A stretch of DNA of 64,000 nucleotides from Bettongia penicillata ogilbyi (Eukaryota; Chordata; Mammalia; Diprotodontia; Potoroidae): NCBI GenBank assembly GCA_023548195.1, contig JAJHZJ010000807.1:297420-361419 (forward strand), in the 5' to 3' direction. The notes under the pieces were generated by a model that was not told the DNA's origin, ran no database searches, and saw only the letters and a list, made by a program, of their open reading frames with translations. Every line of letters starts with the position of its first letter. Position 1 is the first letter of the stretch. Made by a program: the position numbers and the translations under genes. Shown here piece by piece: positions 33,462 through 46,700 of the stretch.

Positions 33462-35759
33462 TTTAAAATGATACATTGCACTGGAAAAGGAAAACAAAAG
33501 TAGCATGGAATAATAAAACATTGTTTTTAAAATTTGCCTAGGGGTTAATAGCTATATTCAGCTTTAGTAACTTCAATACCTTTGATGCACATAACTTTCT
33601 CTCAGAACACTAATTCAGTTGTACCTATTTAGATCCCTGAACTGCCAGAATTCTCATATTGGGAAATAATGAATCTCAACAGCTGGACTTTTATAGCTGA
33701 GCAGATATATATGGCACCATAAATAAATCAATACTTTTATTTTATGCTATAGTCGGATTATTTTGTCTCTCTTAAATTAAGCCTTAATGAATGCTATTTT
33801 TAAGGCCTGAGAATTCAGCAAAAGCTTCATCACAAAGCAGAGATGTATTTCTTTACATGGCTTTAGACAGCAATAGAACCAGTGTTAGAATTTTTTTTAA
33901 AAAAAGACACAACTAGCACAAATTTGAATCCAGTTCTTTCTCAAAGCTGAAGCCATTGGGAAGAAATTCCATTTCCCCAAAACCTTGAGAAGAAAAGAAG
34001 AGGATTCATCACCTAAGTAGCAGAGGGTTGAGGAAAGGACTCAGCACCTCACCATATAGAAAAGACATGTTAAAATCTACTTTCACATCTTATGGTCACA
34101 CTCAGGCTAGCTTTTAACTGCTTCCCTTAAATCTCCAACTCCTCATGTACAGGGGGAAATAAAATGTAACGTAATGGCTAAGAAATAGGTGGGTAAGGTA
34201 ATTGGTACTTCCCTCTCCCAGGTTCTCTCTGCCATAGGGAGTGTTTAAAAGGTGAACATAAATATTCTCTAAAAGCATGCTTAGAATGTTGCTTGAAGTG
34301 ATTCCTTTCAGGTTGCAGCATTATGAGAGCCAAACAATACTCCTTCTCCCCCTGAGTTTTCATCCTCACCACTAGGAATCTGGCTGAGTTTATTAGATGA
34401 CATTTATGATTGTCTACCTTGGAAACATGTCCAGGAAAGCACATACTGTATCCATGTGTGCCTCTTAAACCTTCTTGTAGGTCAAAGTCTTGAATGTTTA
34501 ATGAATTATAGACTTGATGCTCTGTTATTGGTTCCAGTGTTTCCCATGAAATTCTAACTAAACACAGTATAGAGATTCACAATAATCATTTTATTTTGTG
34601 GTCTAAGGAGACCCCTATTTTTCTTTTAGATGGGAACAGTAGGCATAGATTATCAAATTCATTCCCATATATAGATATTACATCAGGTTTTTTTTCTAAT
34701 TTTTTATTTGTTTTTTTTTTGTTATAAGGAAAGGCTTAGTTACTCTTCGTATATGCACACATCCTCACATGTGTACAGAGAATGAGAATTCAGAAAAGAT
34801 TAAAAGCAGAAAGCATAATTAAAAACCTTTTTTAACATATGTAGAACACTTGGGTGAAATACATTTGTAAAACAAAAACAAAAGTAAAAAAGTAAAAAAT
34901 ATATAGCTGGGTCATTAAACAGGAAGATTGCTCATCATCGTTTTAGTTATTTTCACCCTTGTTTTTGCTTATGCTGGTATTACATATAATGCATGATATA
35001 TATAATACTGTATACACCCATCAAGAAACTTCCGACTGGGTGATTTGAAGACTAGTTGACCCAGCTCAATCAGCAAGCTTCACCTAACACACAGCAGACG
35101 TGAGACTCACCTTCACCCATCCAGACATCAGCTCAAGGCGTCTTGTTCTCTATGCCTCCTTCCTTTTCATGGTCTCCTTGCTTACCCCACATAGTTTCTC
35201 TCATGTTTTTCCCTTTTGTTCTGCTTTTTCTTTTACAACTTGACTAATGTAAAATATATGTTTGAAATAATTATACACATTCAGCCTCCATAAGATTGTT
35301 TGATGTTTTCAGGAGAGAAAGGAAGGGAAGAAGAAAAATTCGTACCTCATAATCTTATAAAAATAAATGTTGAAAACTATTTTTGCATATAATTGCGAAA
35401 ATATATACTATTAAATGCAAAAAAAACCAACATTAGTGTGAATGCTCATTTTGAAATTTTATGCTGTAGCATTTTATAGGATAGGGTTAGTTCAGAGTAG
35501 TTTTTGAGCAAAAAGAACTGACATGAGAAAACCTGCTTATCCCATAGTTTCGGTCTGTGAAACTAAGATCTTCTGATATCTGGATAACCACAGGCAATGG
35601 CATCAGCTCTCAAAAAAACAATTGAATAACCCCAATTCTTGTCAGACTGTGTTTAAAACTGATGCATTGAAGAATATTTAAGGGTGGAAAGAAGGATTCT
35701 AGGATTTTATTTTTAAAGAGGAAAGGACCTTAGCAATTGAGAACCTGAATCAGACTGAA
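33461..35759. other. Unassigned AT-rich sequence
   Basis: About 2.3 kb with no recognised repeat or gene. The 88-residue frame at 34178-34444 on minus has no recognisable domain. Confidence 0.45.
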
Positions 35760-35870
35760 ATTCACTTGAGATCACACAGTAATCTTCTAAGGTGTGATTT
35801 GAACCTATGCCTTCCTGACTCAAATCTAGGCTGTACTTTGAGGGAAGCATCCCTACTGCCCTATACTTCC
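35760..35870 (-). mobile_element. SINE fragment
   Basis: Antisense text 'cttgagatcacacagtaatc', 'gtgatttgaacctatgcctt' and 'cctgactcaaatct' matches the head region of marsupial SINEs. Confidence 0.65.
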
Positions 35871-35963
35871 TTGATAGAATAGTTATCAATATAGTCATTC
35901 ATTTTCAGAAATGTATATTTTAAAAAAATAAATGGACAGGTTTGGGAGAATTAGGCTATTTAT

Positions 35964-36363
35964 TTTTTAATTGATTTATTTTTAGTTTTCAACATTCATT
36001 TTTATAAGATTTTGAATTCCTATCCTCCCCTCTTCCCAAGATGGCATGTAATCTGATATAGGCTGTATGTGTATAATCATATTAAACATGTTTCACATTA
36101 GTCATGTTGCAGAGAATCAGAAGTAAAGGGAAAAAAAGCAAGAAAGAGACAAAAAAGAGAAAATAAAGATGTGGATAGCATTTTCCATCTTTAGTCTTTT
36201 GGAATTCCCTTGGATCATTGCATTGCTCTGAAAAGCTAAGTCTATCAAAATTGCTCACAGCACAATGCTGCTGTTATTGTGTATCATGTTCTGATGATTT
36301 TGCACACTTCTTTCAGCATCAGTTCATGTACCTCTTTGCAGGTTTTTCTGAAATCTAAGTTAT
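35964..36363 (-). mobile_element. 5'-truncated L1 3' end with target-site duplication
   Basis: Flanked by GCTATTTAT (35955-35963) and GCTGTTTAT (36364-36372), 8 of 9 identical. The minus strand carries the end of ORF2 (antisense 'cagcatcagttcatg') and a 3'UTR ending TTATTTTTAG-type sequence plus poly-A at the left. Confidence 0.8.
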
Positions 36364-36378
36364 GCTGTTTATGGACCT

Positions 36379-36583
36379 CAGAAGTGTCAAACATTCTATT
36401 GGTGGCCCATGGCATGCTCCAGATTGTTCTGAAGCAGATTCAAATGTGATTAAGAATTATTAAACAAAAATACATAAAAAATATAGATAACATTTGAAAA
36501 TTGAAAACATATGTTTCTTACAGAAATCCTTACATATGGTTTAGTGACTCTTGTTTTTATTTGAATTTGATCCCACTGATGTA
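36379..36583. mobile_element. hAT-type miniature element, family 2
   Basis: Ends CAGAAGTGTCAAACATTC and GAATTTGATCCCACTG form imperfect inverted repeats of the 'CAG-GGTGTCAAAC' type. The interior includes 'ggcccatggcatg', 'agattgttctgaagcagatt' and 'acatatggtttagtgactct'. Flanking 8-mers agree in only 5 of 8 positions. A related copy is at 61090-61265. Confidence 0.65.
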
Positions 36584-37140
36584 GCAGATATTGAGATATT
36601 TCATCATGACTCCAAGATTACTTTGGCTTTGGGATTTACAACAGGAAACTCTTCAATACCTCCTAACTGAAAAAAAATCAATGTTCTTTTAAACATTTAT
36701 TAAGCATCTAACGTATATGTAAGATACTCCACCAAGGCATGGAAAGATGAAGATGAATGCAGATCTCGTGGAAAGGCCATAACCAAAGTATCTACACTAT
36801 CGTATATTCTAGAAAATCAGGGAGCAATTTTGGATACAATTATTGTTCATTACCACAGATAAAGAAATATGGGAAAAGTAGTCATATTAGCACATCCATT
36901 TCTGGAATTTCCAATCAACTACGCTACGGTCGCACTCACCAGTTCTAAGATTCATTGGAACAAAACACACCTCTCCATAAAAAAGCTACCTGAATCTGTG
37001 GCAGCCTCCTACTAGAAAGCAATCCTCGAGTGGGAAATATTGTTTGGCTTTTCTGTTTATATCCCTATCAATTAGTACAGTGCCTAGTATAGTAGTTAAT
37101 AAAATTACTCTTAATAGATAGCTTTCTAAATATTATAATT
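36584..37140. other. Mostly unassigned; short L2 tail at 36688-36770
   Basis: The text 'aaacatttattaagcatcta' at 36692 is an antisense L2 tail. The rest is unique. Confidence 0.45.
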
Positions 37141-37238
37141 TCATAACTTCATAAATTTAGATCTGTAATGAACTTCGGAGAACATCTATTCTAATCTCTT
37201 CATTTTTCAAATGTGGAAGTTAAGACCTAGAAAGGTAA
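37141..37238 (-). mobile_element. SINE 3' fragment
   Basis: Antisense text 'aaatttagatctgtaatgaa', 'gaacatctattctaatctct' and 'tgtggaagttaagacctag'. It stops at the 3' side of the SLC25A6 pseudogene. Confidence 0.55.
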
Positions 37239-37253
37239 CACAGACAGTATATT

Positions 37254-38700
37254 TCTTTCTTCTTTTTTTGAGTCTTCTGTGTATTTATTAACAGCAGAAT
37301 ACCCAACACAGATCATCGTAACTGCCAAATAGTCAGCTGTGCAAAATAGTGTGTGTGTGTGTGTGTGTGTGTGCGCTCGTGTATTGCTTAAGACATGAAT
37401 TTTTAAAAATAAATACTTAAACACAAGTTTATTTAAACTAGATGGTCTAACTTGATCTGTCTCCTTGGACCCACAGAAACTGTTATTTTCCTAAAACCCA
37501 ATAATCAATATACTGAATTAGCATCAATTCCACTGTGTGAATAATGGATCACAATACATGAGTCCCTTTTTCTAAGAGCCTTTCCTGGCTACAAACATGA
37601 TCTGCCCTGAATAGCAAGACAACAGGAATTTCTTGAAGGTCAGTGGTCCAAAATGCTAAGTATGGTTAAGTATTCTACATGATCTATATTCACTGGTTCC
37701 TTAGTTAGGATGGATTGCTTTCTTCAATTCTTCATACAGGACAAGCACAAAAGCTCCACCCATGCCTCTAAGCACATTGGACCAGGCACCCTTGAAGAAA
37801 ACCTTCCACCCTAATCTTTAGCAATCTTCTTCCAGCTGTCAATTGTTACAGTGTACATTATATCAGCTCCTTTGCACTCAGACTGCATCATCATTCGCCA
37901 CCTTACTGTATCAAAGAGATAAGAGACCACACCTGCTGCAGCAGTCACTGTGCAGTCATCCAAATTATCACAATATGAGTGTTGTTGGGATCTGGGAGCA
38001 TACCTTTTGCTGTGTCATAGATGGCAAAGTAGGCTGCTCTATAAATAATGATACCCTGCACTAAGACATTGAGACCTTGATACAAGCACGGATTCCATCA
38101 GACTCAGTGATTTTCACGAGGCAGTCTCCCAGGCCTTTGAATTCCCTCTCAGTGCCAGATTTCCCAACATCAGCTGCCAGGTGGTTCTCCCAAAATCCAA
38201 GGGCTAGACAAAGCAGAGAGAAGTGGCTCCAGCTGCACCAGAGGCAAGACTGCCAGCACAATACCTCCAAAACTGTGTGGGCTTGTCCACTCCTCTCCAA
38301 AACACCTGCTTATATTTATCCTTAAAGGCAAAATAAAGGGCCTAAGTGGAGAAACACCTGATGACATTTTCTAAATTACCCTACAAGAAGGAAAGCACTC
38401 CTTGTTTCCTTGGAATTCAGACTATACAATCCATTTTGCCTTTGTACTGCTTATCTGCAACAATTTGTTTACTGGCATGGTGCACCTACAGTAGTAGCTT
38501 AACTTTCTCTATGGGGCCACTGCCATCTTGGAGATAGTAGCAGCGATGCCACCTGCCAGGAAGACCTTGGCAAAGTTGATGGCCTATTCTGTCATGGTTA
38601 CTGAGGGGGAAGGTGTTGAAGTTGGAGAAAGAAAGCCAGTGAGAGGGTATCGAAAGTTGGGGGAGTAGCTGCTGCCTGCACACATCCCCTTGCTACATCT
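37254..38700 (-). pseudogene. SLC25A6: Processed pseudogene of ADP/ATP carrier (ANT3-like)
   Basis: Intronless minus-strand copy of a mitochondrial inner-membrane ADP/ATP exchanger. The coding part spans 38595-37701 (895 bp; the functional gene is about 897). It starts MTE-stop-AINFAKVFLAGGIAAT, where the family has MTEQAISFAKDFLAGGIAAA; that N-terminus and the C-terminal ELKKAI point to SLC25A6 rather than SLC25A4 or A5. Other matches are [20 protein letters not shown] (in the frame 38300-38061) and the nucleotide-carrier signature RRRMMM, seen as RWRMMM near 37887-37907. A nonsense codon in place of the fourth residue, frameshifts and stops make it dead. An AATAAA signal about 16 bp before an A-rich end (near 37254-37285) suggests the 3' end; the 3'UTR includes a GT microsatellite. 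Outer limits are uncertain and no flanking duplication was found. Confidence 0.9.
37349..37373. repeat. (GT)n microsatellite
   Basis: Pure GT run within the presumed 3'UTR of the SLC25A6 pseudogene. Confidence 0.9.
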
Positions 38701-39190
38701 TGGACAAAAAGGGAGTAAATTTATTTCTATCAAATTTTTGTAATATATGAAGATTGAACTTCAGAGAGAGCATTACATCTGATTCAGGGATAGAGAATGG
38801 AAAAATGCACCTGTCTACCTTCTGCCTGTATCAGATCTCATATTTCTAGGGAACATTACTTTACTTTTAGATAGATAAAAAAGTAATAATTCCATTTAAA
38901 TATACGACAGTAATATCCCCACTCAAGTTTGTTTCTGATGTTAGTCATGGAATTGGGGTAATTGTGAGTTTTTGAGATTATTTCAGATGGTGAACTCTGT
39001 CTGTTAAGTCCTATCAATTAATGTCAACTCAGTTTAATTCAGCAACATTTACATTGAAAACAGAAAAATAAAGTATTCAAGTAAAGTAGAAAAAAACCCC
39101 ATAAATTCTATATCTACTATGCAAGAACTAAGCTAAATTCATGATGTAGCTGGCCAGAGAGGCATGGGTTTTTTAGGCTCATTAATACAT
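38701..39190. other. Unassigned sequence
   Basis: AT-rich; nothing recognised. Confidence 0.45.
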
Positions 39191-39205
39191 CTGCTGAGAT
39201 ATCTT

Positions 39206-39486
39206 TTTTTTTTTCAAAATACTATTTTAATTTTTTTCCCAATCACATGTAAAGGTAGTTTTCAACATTATTTTCCATAAAATCTCGAGTTTTATTTTTT
39301 CTCCTCCCTCTTCCCTTCCCAATCCTTCTGATATAGGTCATACATTTACTATCATGTAAATATGTATCTACATTAGTCATGCTGAGAAAGAGAAACAGAA
39401 CAAAAGCAAAAAGTCATGCAAAAAAATAAAAACAATGTGCTTTGATATGCCCATAAACTCCATACTTCTTTCTCTGGATGTGGATT
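39206..39486 (-). mobile_element. 5'-truncated L1 3' end with target-site duplication
   Basis: Flanked by CTGCTGAGATATCTT (39191-39205) and CTGCTAAGGTATCTT (39487-39501), 13 of 15 identical. The minus-strand L1 3'UTR ends in poly-A (poly-T at the left) and reads 'cacatgtaaaggtagttttc' and 'gatataggtcata' on plus. Confidence 0.82.
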
Positions 39487-39867
39487 CTGCTAAGGTATCT
39501 TAAAGAATGTGTGGGTCAAAGAACAGCGTGGAGGAACAATAGTTTGTTTCTTTAATCAACGAGCTTGACAATAATAAAAATTAGACAACCTATCAAAAGT
39601 TATGCGATAGAGAAAAATAATATATTTAAAGAATATTCACACTTATGTACATATACAAATACATAGATATCTCTAATACATTCAAAAATATAAAAGGAAA
39701 AAAAGTATGAAAGATAATAAAGTATGAAAGAAAAAAGAGAAAAGCAAACAAAAAACTTAAGCACAAACAAAACATTCAAAATAAAGAAAAAAATTTTGAA
39801 ACAATAAAATACACAATGCAAGTAACTTACAAAATGAATATTCTTAAATGAATAGCAAATATTGACA

Positions 39868-39990
39868 CTTACTATGTATTTAGTACAGGAATATACAGGG
39901 GGAATATTTTGTAACAAATGATTCCTGCTCTTCAGGAGTTTATATTCCAGTAGGGGGGAAAATGGAGTGGTGAACAAGAAAGAGAGATAT
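39868..39990 (-). mobile_element. L2-type LINE 3' fragment
   Basis: Antisense text 'actatgtatttagtacagga' and 'ctgctcttcaggagtttata' with 'ttccagtaggggg' fits an L2 3' region. It is weakly conserved. Confidence 0.5.
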
Positions 39991-40066
39991 AGTCTGAGAT
40001 TTAGAAAAGACAAATAAGGGATAAATAAGATATTCCATTCACATCCCCTTTCAAGAGACAGTGATA

Positions 40067-40068
<2 letters not shown>

Positions 40069-40101
<33 letters not shown>
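40069..40101. repeat. (GT)n microsatellite
   Basis: Pure GT run of about 33 bp. Confidence 0.92.
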
Positions 40102-40102
<1 letters not shown>

Positions 40103-40539
40103 TTCATACTAAGCCTTATGTATCTTTTTATAAAGTTCTAATCAGATTTTTAATTTTTTTCTGTTTTAACTGTATTTGATTTCTTTGTCAGCTAGGAGAT
40201 GTTCAAGTACACAAGAATTATTGCTATTTATTTCTCCCTATAATTTCCTTTAGGTATTTAGATGTCATGTCAATAAGTGAGTATATGCACATATATGTTT
40301 ACACACATATATTCACTATACATACATTCATATATATTTGGCTACATGCATGCATACAAAATTGTGTGTCTTAACAATAAGCATAATGAAGATTCCATAC
40401 CACTCTCATTTAACCATGACAATTTTTCACTATTACATTTTCTGAAATCACAACTGACAGCCTTATGTCTTAGGAATTTATAGGAGTCATAATAGATTCT
40501 ATTATCCATTTTATCTCTCAATAATTGTATCAAGTTCAT

Positions 40540-40960
40540 TTTTAAGGACTTTTATTAGATTATGTTTTCTAATCCATTCTTCTACCTTGGTCTACTTTAT
40601 GTGTGAATTCATCTCATTCACATTTACTATTATGATGGTTGGTTCTATATTTTCTTGTATGATACTATGATTTTACATTTCTTTGCACTGATGACTTTTT
40701 TTTAATAAGGCAAACACAGTTAGTAAAGTAAATTGTTAGGATTAATAATGATTATCTGAAATTGTAGTGATTTCATTCTATTACTTTGCTGCTTTATCTG
40801 TACTCCACCCAAACCTGTTAATACATCTTACACTTTTCATTTTTAATGGTTGAAATTACTTTCTTCATGACTAATTCTCGCCCAAAATTAAGTTTTCACT
40901 TGTACCTTACTCTTTCCTCATCTTGTTCCATCAACTTCTGGTTGATGTTAATGTTTGGTT
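40540..40960 (-). mobile_element. L1 fragment: start of ORF2 and inter-ORF region
   Basis: The plus-strand text 'ttctaatccattcttctacc', 'gtgtgaattcatctcattca' and 'catttactattatgatgg' is parallel to 47475-47545 of the full-length L1, which encodes the first residues of ORF2 and the region before it. It sits directly left of the old L1's 3' end. It is diverged, and a similar stretch may extend left to about 40130. Confidence 0.55.
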
Positions 40961-43352
40961 TTTTAAAGGAACGTTTCTTTTTCTCAATTACGTGTAAAAA
41001 TATTAATATATTGATTTAAAAATAATTTTAAAGTCCTACATTTCCTCCCTCCCTCCCTTTCTAAACCTCTCCATGAGGTGAGCTTTTTGATATAGATTAT
41101 ACATGTTCAGTTATGAAACAAGATTCCTTTTTAGTTCTGTTGCAAAAATGAACACAAACTCCTCCCAGAAATAAAGTCAAAAAAGTGTGATCTGATCTGC
41201 CTTCATATTCTCTCAGCTCTTTCTCAGAAGGAGCATTGCCTTTTCACCTTAAATTCTTTGGAATTATTTGGGATGATGGTATTGCTGAAAATAGCTAAGT
41301 CAGTAATACTCATCATATAATACTGCTGTTATTATGTGCAAAAATATCCTGATTCTTCTCATTTTACTTTGCAATAGTTCATATAAATATTTCCAGGTTT
41401 CTCTGAAATGTTCTTCATTTCTTGTAGTGCAATAGTATTATTCCATTAAAATCATGTACCACAACTTTTTCAGTCATTACCCAATTGATGGAATTTTCAT
41501 TTTCCAATTCTTTGACACCACAGAAAGAGCTGCTATTCTTTTTTTTTTTTGGACACATAGTCCCTTTTGCTTTTTAAAAATCTCTGGGATACAGATCTAG
41601 TAGTGATCATTGCTAGGTCAAAAGATGTGCAGATTTTTGTAGTCTTTTTGACAGAGTTCTAAATTGTTCTTCACAGTGACTGGATCCATTCGCAATTTTC
41701 AAGAGTGCTTTAGTATCCCAATTTTTCCATATCTCCTCCAACATTTGTTGTTTTCCTTTTCTGTCGTATCATCTAATCTGACAGTTGTGAAACAGTAAAT
41801 CAGAGGTGTTTTAATTTGCATTTCTCTAATTAATAGTGATTTAGAGCATTTTTATGTGACCATAATCAGTTTTTATTTTCTTATTAAATTTGCAGGTTAA
41901 AATGCTTTGACGATTTATCAATTATAGAATGGCTCTTATATTTATAAATTTGGCTCCTTATATATTTAAGAAATAAGGCATTTCTCAGAGAAATGTATTA
42001 TAATTCTTTCCTGCACCTGCAGCTTCCTACTTTCCTTTTAATTCTCACTGCATTAGCTTTGTTTGTGCAAAAAATAATGTAATTAAAATTGTTCATTTTA
42101 TTTTATTATAATCTTCTTTACCTCTTAGTTCATAAACTTTTCCCTTATCCATTAATCTGACAGGTAAAATTTAAAATATTCTAATTTTTGTATGATATTA
42201 TTTCTATCTATATTGTTTATCCATTTTGATTTTATCTTGGTGTACAGTTTGAGAAGTTGGTCTATGTCTAGCTTATTCCCAATTGCTTTCCAGTTTTTTG
42301 AGAAATTTTTGTCAAATGCTGAGTTCATGCCTCTAAAACTTGTATATTTAGGTTTATCAAACAGTAAATTACTACTGTCATTTGCTATTCTATATTGTGA
42401 ATCTAATCTATTTCACTGACTTACAACTATCTTTTTACAATACAGGATTGTTTTGATTACTCCTTGAAAACGTTGTTTGAAATTTGGTGCTGCTATCTTT
42501 TTTTAAACTTTTTTTTTACATCAATCATTTTATAAAATTGACTTTTCATTTTTCCAGCTGAATTTTGCTATTATTTTTTTCTAATGCTCCCTCTCTGTGT
42601 CTCTTTATCTCTCTGTCTCTTACACACTCACATAAACATGTGTGTAGTAGTTTGCATGACAATTAATCAGTAAAATAATTTAGACGGAATTGTCATTATT
42701 TTATATTGATTGAGTTCATCTGAATGGATTCTACAATTGCTAACATTTTTCTTGTGTAGAATATATTGTAATTGTGTTCATATAATCCCCACATTTGTTT
42801 GGGCAGGTAGATTCCCAAGTGTGTTATATTATCTGACATTATTTTAAATGAAATTTATCTTTCCATCTCTTCTTGCTGGGTTTTATTGATTATATACAGA
42901 CATTTTGAAAAGCGTAGTATTTTATTTAGAAATTTATAAATTTGAATAGAGATTTCATGTAGATATAACATTGAGATAATTTCTGTGGGTTTATTTTGTA
43001 TCTTGCCACTTTACTAAAGTTGTTGTATTTGAAAAAAAGAAAGATTGATTCTCTAGGTATACCACCATATTATCTACAAACAACGATAGTATGGTTTTCT
43101 TGTTGCTATTTTTATTCCTATGATTTTTTTTCTTATTTGTATATACTTCTAATACAACTTTGAATAATAGTGGAGGTAATAGCATCCTTGCTTCAAATTT
43201 GATATTATTGTGAAGGCTTCTAGCTTATTCCCATTACAGATGATGCTTCCTCTTGCTTTGAGATAGATACTACCTACCTCTTGCTTTGAGATAGATACTA
43301 CCTACCATTTTAAGAAAGGCTTGATTTACTCCTATGTTTTCTGGGTGTTATT
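40961..43352 (-). mobile_element. Older L1, 3' part (host of the young L1)
   Basis: Colinear with the 3' half of the young L1 but much more diverged: the 3'UTR at the left, then ORF2 C-terminus and RT region in antisense. Compare 'taccacaactttttcagtca' and 'ttacccaattgatggaattt' here with 43906-43943. It breaks at GTGTTATT (43345-43352) and continues at 50216. Many stops; the short frames in it are shadows. Confidence 0.85.
43250..43305. repeat. Perfect 28-bp tandem duplication
   Basis: The 28-bp unit at 43250-43277 (beginning CTCTTGCTTTGAGATAGATA) is repeated without mismatch at 43278-43305, inside the old L1's ORF2 region, so it arose after that L1 inserted. Confidence 0.92.
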
Positions 43353-43747
43353 ATTTTTTTTAGCATGTTTTTATTTTTATTTTTTAATGTTTTACAATCA
43401 TTTCCTTAAAGTTAAGATTTTATTCCCCCCCACCCTTCCCCCAATACCCCCCTCCCTCCCCATGACAGCATACAATTCTGTTTAGGTTCTACATATACTT
43501 TCCTATTGAGTACATTTTCACTATATTCATGCTATGTAGTCGAACTAAAATAAATGGAAGAAATCATATAACAAATCAACACGTAATACACTGAAACCCA
43601 CCCACACACAAACATGATCTGCTACATTCTGCAAGTGACTTCCACATTTCTTTCTCTGAGTGTGGAAGGCATTTTGCCTTAGAAGACCGACATTAGGATT
43701 TTTTTTTTTTTCTCAGTAAGTTCTTGTGTTATTACAAAGTTCCAAGT

Positions 43748-46700
43748 CTACCAGAAAAAACTCTCGCACACTGAGGTCATTGCTGTGCACAAAGTTCTCC
43801 TGGTTCTGCTCCTTTCACTCAGCATCAGATCATACAAGTCCTTCCAGGCCTCCCTGAAGTCTTCTTGTTCATTTCTTATGGCACAATAGTACTCCATTAC
43901 ATTCATATACCATAATTTATTCACCCATTCCCCAATTGATGGGCATCCCCTTGACTTCCAGTTTTTGGCTACCACAAAGAGTGCTGCTATAAATATTTTT
44001 GTACACGTGGGACCCTTTCCCGTTTTTATAATCTCTTGGGGATACAATCCTAGTAGTGATATTTCTGGGTCAAAGGGTATGCACATTTTTGTAGCCCCTT
44101 GGGCATAGTTCCAAACCGTTCTCCAGAAGGGTTGGATGATCTCACAGCTCCACCAACAATAAATTAGTGTTCCAACTCTCCCACATCCTCTCCAGCATTT
44201 ATCATTTTCTTGTTCTGTCATGTTTGCCAATCTTACAGGTGTGATGTGGTACCTCAGAGTTGTTTTGATTTGCATCTCTCTAATCAATAGTGATTTAGAG
44301 CACTTTTTCATATGATTATAGATATTTTTGATTTCTTCCCCTGAAAATTGCTTGTTCATATCCTTTGACCATTTATCAATTGGGGAATGACTTGGATGTT
44401 TATATATTTGAGTCAGTTCTCTATATATTCTAGAAATGAGGCCTTTATCCCTGAGCTTAGCTGTAAAAATTTTTTCCCAATTTACTACATCCCTCCGAAT
44501 TTTGGTTGCATTGGGTTTGGTTGTGCAAAAACTTTTCAGTTTAAAGTAATCAAAATTATCCATCTTGCATTTCATAATGCTTTCTATCGTTTCTTTAGAA
44601 AAAAATTCTTCCCCTCTCCATAAATCTGATAAATACGCTATACCTTGCTTCTCCAGTTTATTCATGGTATCAATCTTTATACCTAAATCATGTACCCATT
44701 TGGACTTTATTCTTGTGTACGGTGTCAGGCATGGGTCTATGCCTAATTTCCGCCACACAGTTAACCAGTTTTCCCAGCAATTTTTGTCGAACAATGAGTT
44801 CTTATCCCAGAAGCTGGGATCTTTGGGTTTGTCAAACAGGAGGTTGCTATATTCCTTGCCAACTGTGTCTTGAGTGCCAAGCCTATTCCATTTGTCTACC
44901 CCTCTGTTTCTTAGCCAATACCAAGTGGTTTTGATAATTGCTGCTTTATAATACAATTTGAGGTCTGGTAGAGCTAGGCCACCTTCCCAAGCATTTCTTT
45001 TCATTAGTCCCTTTGATATTCTGGACCTTTTGTTTTTCCAAATGAATTTAGATATTATTTTATCCAGCTCTAGAAAATAATTATCTGATGGTTTAATTGG
45101 TATGGCACTAAATAAGTAGATTAATTTAGGTAGAATTGTCATTTTTATTATATTAGCTCGGCCTACCCATGAACAACTGATGTTTTTCCACTTACTTAAA
45201 TCTGACTTTATTTGTGCAAAAAGTGTCTTGTAATTGTGTTCATATAATCCCTGGGTTTGTTTTGGCAGGTAAACTCCTAAGTATTTTATAGTGTCTACTC
45301 TAGCTTTAAATGGGATTTCTCTTTCTATCTCTTGGAGTTGGACTTTGTTGCTAATATATAGGAATGCAGAAGATTTGTGTGGGTTTATTTTGTAACCTGC
45401 AACTTTTCCAAAGTTGTTTATTATTTCAAGTAGCTTTTTACTTGAATCTCTGGGATTCTCTAAATATATCATCATATCATCTGCAAAGAGTGATAACTTA
45501 GTTTCTTCTTTGGCTATTTTTATTCCTTCAATTTCTTTATCTTGTCTAATTGCTACCGCTAACATTTCTAGTACCATATTGAATAATAATGGTGATAATG
45601 GACATCCTTGTTTCACCCCTGACCTTATTGGAAATGCCTCTAGCTTATCTCCATTGCATATAATGCTTGCTGAAGGTTTTAGGTAGATACTGCTTATTAT
45701 TCCCTTTATTCCTATGTTCTCCAGTGTTTTTAATAGGAATGGGTGTTGTATTTTGTCAAAAGCTTTTTCTGCATCAATTGAGATAATCATGTGGTTTTTG
45801 TTGGTTTTCTTGTTGATATGATTGATAATGCTAATAGTTTTCCTAATATTGAACCAGCCCTGCATTCCTGGTATGAAACCTACCTGATCATAATGTATTA
45901 TTCTCTTGATAAGATGCTGTATTCATTTTGCTAAAATCTTGTTGAAAATTTTTGCATCTATATTCATTAGAGAAATTGGTCTGTAATTTTCTTTCTCTGT
46001 TTTATCTCTTCCTGGCTTGGGTATCAAAACCATATTTGTATCATAGAAAGAATTTGGGAGTACTCCTTCTTCCCCAATTTTCCCAAATAGTCTATATGGT
46101 ATTGGAATTAACTGTTCTTTAAAGGTTTGATAGAATTCACTTGTGAATCCATCTGGTCCTGGAGATTTTTTCCTAGGGAGTTCATTGATGGCTTGTTCAA
46201 TTTCTTTTTCTGAGATGGGGTTGTTTAAGTATTCTATTTCCTCTTCTGTTAATCTGGGCAATTTGTATTTTTTAAAATATTCATCCATCTCATTTAGATT
46301 ATCGAATTTGTGGGCATAAAGTTGGGCAAAATAATTTCTAATTATTGTTTTAATTTCCTCCTCATTGGAGGTGAGTTCACCCCTTTCATTTTTAATATTA
46401 GTAATATGATTTTCTTCTTTCTTTTTTTAATCAAATTGACCAAAGGTTTATCAATTTTATTAGTTTTTTCATAAAACCAACTATTGGGTTTATTTATTAA
46501 TTCAATAGTTTTCTTAATTTCAATTTTATTAATCTCTCCTTTGGTTTTCAGTATTTCTAATTTGGTATTTTCTTGGGGATTTTCAATTTGTTCTTTTTCT
46601 AGCTTTTTCAGCTGCATACCCAAGTCATTGATCTCCTCTTTCTCTATTTTATTTATGTAGGCATTCAAAGATATAAAACTTCCCCTAAGAACTGCTTTTG

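Noticed and set aside
33182..33521. Ser/Leu-rich and Thr/His-rich proteins of about 95-99 residues
   Set aside because: Encoded by the GT and GA microsatellite; no real coding signal.
37843..38537. Plus-strand frames of 63-82 residues
   Set aside because: Antisense of the SLC25A6 processed pseudogene.
44387..44934. Plus-strand frames of 73-102 residues
   Set aside because: Shadows of the minus-strand L1 ORF2.
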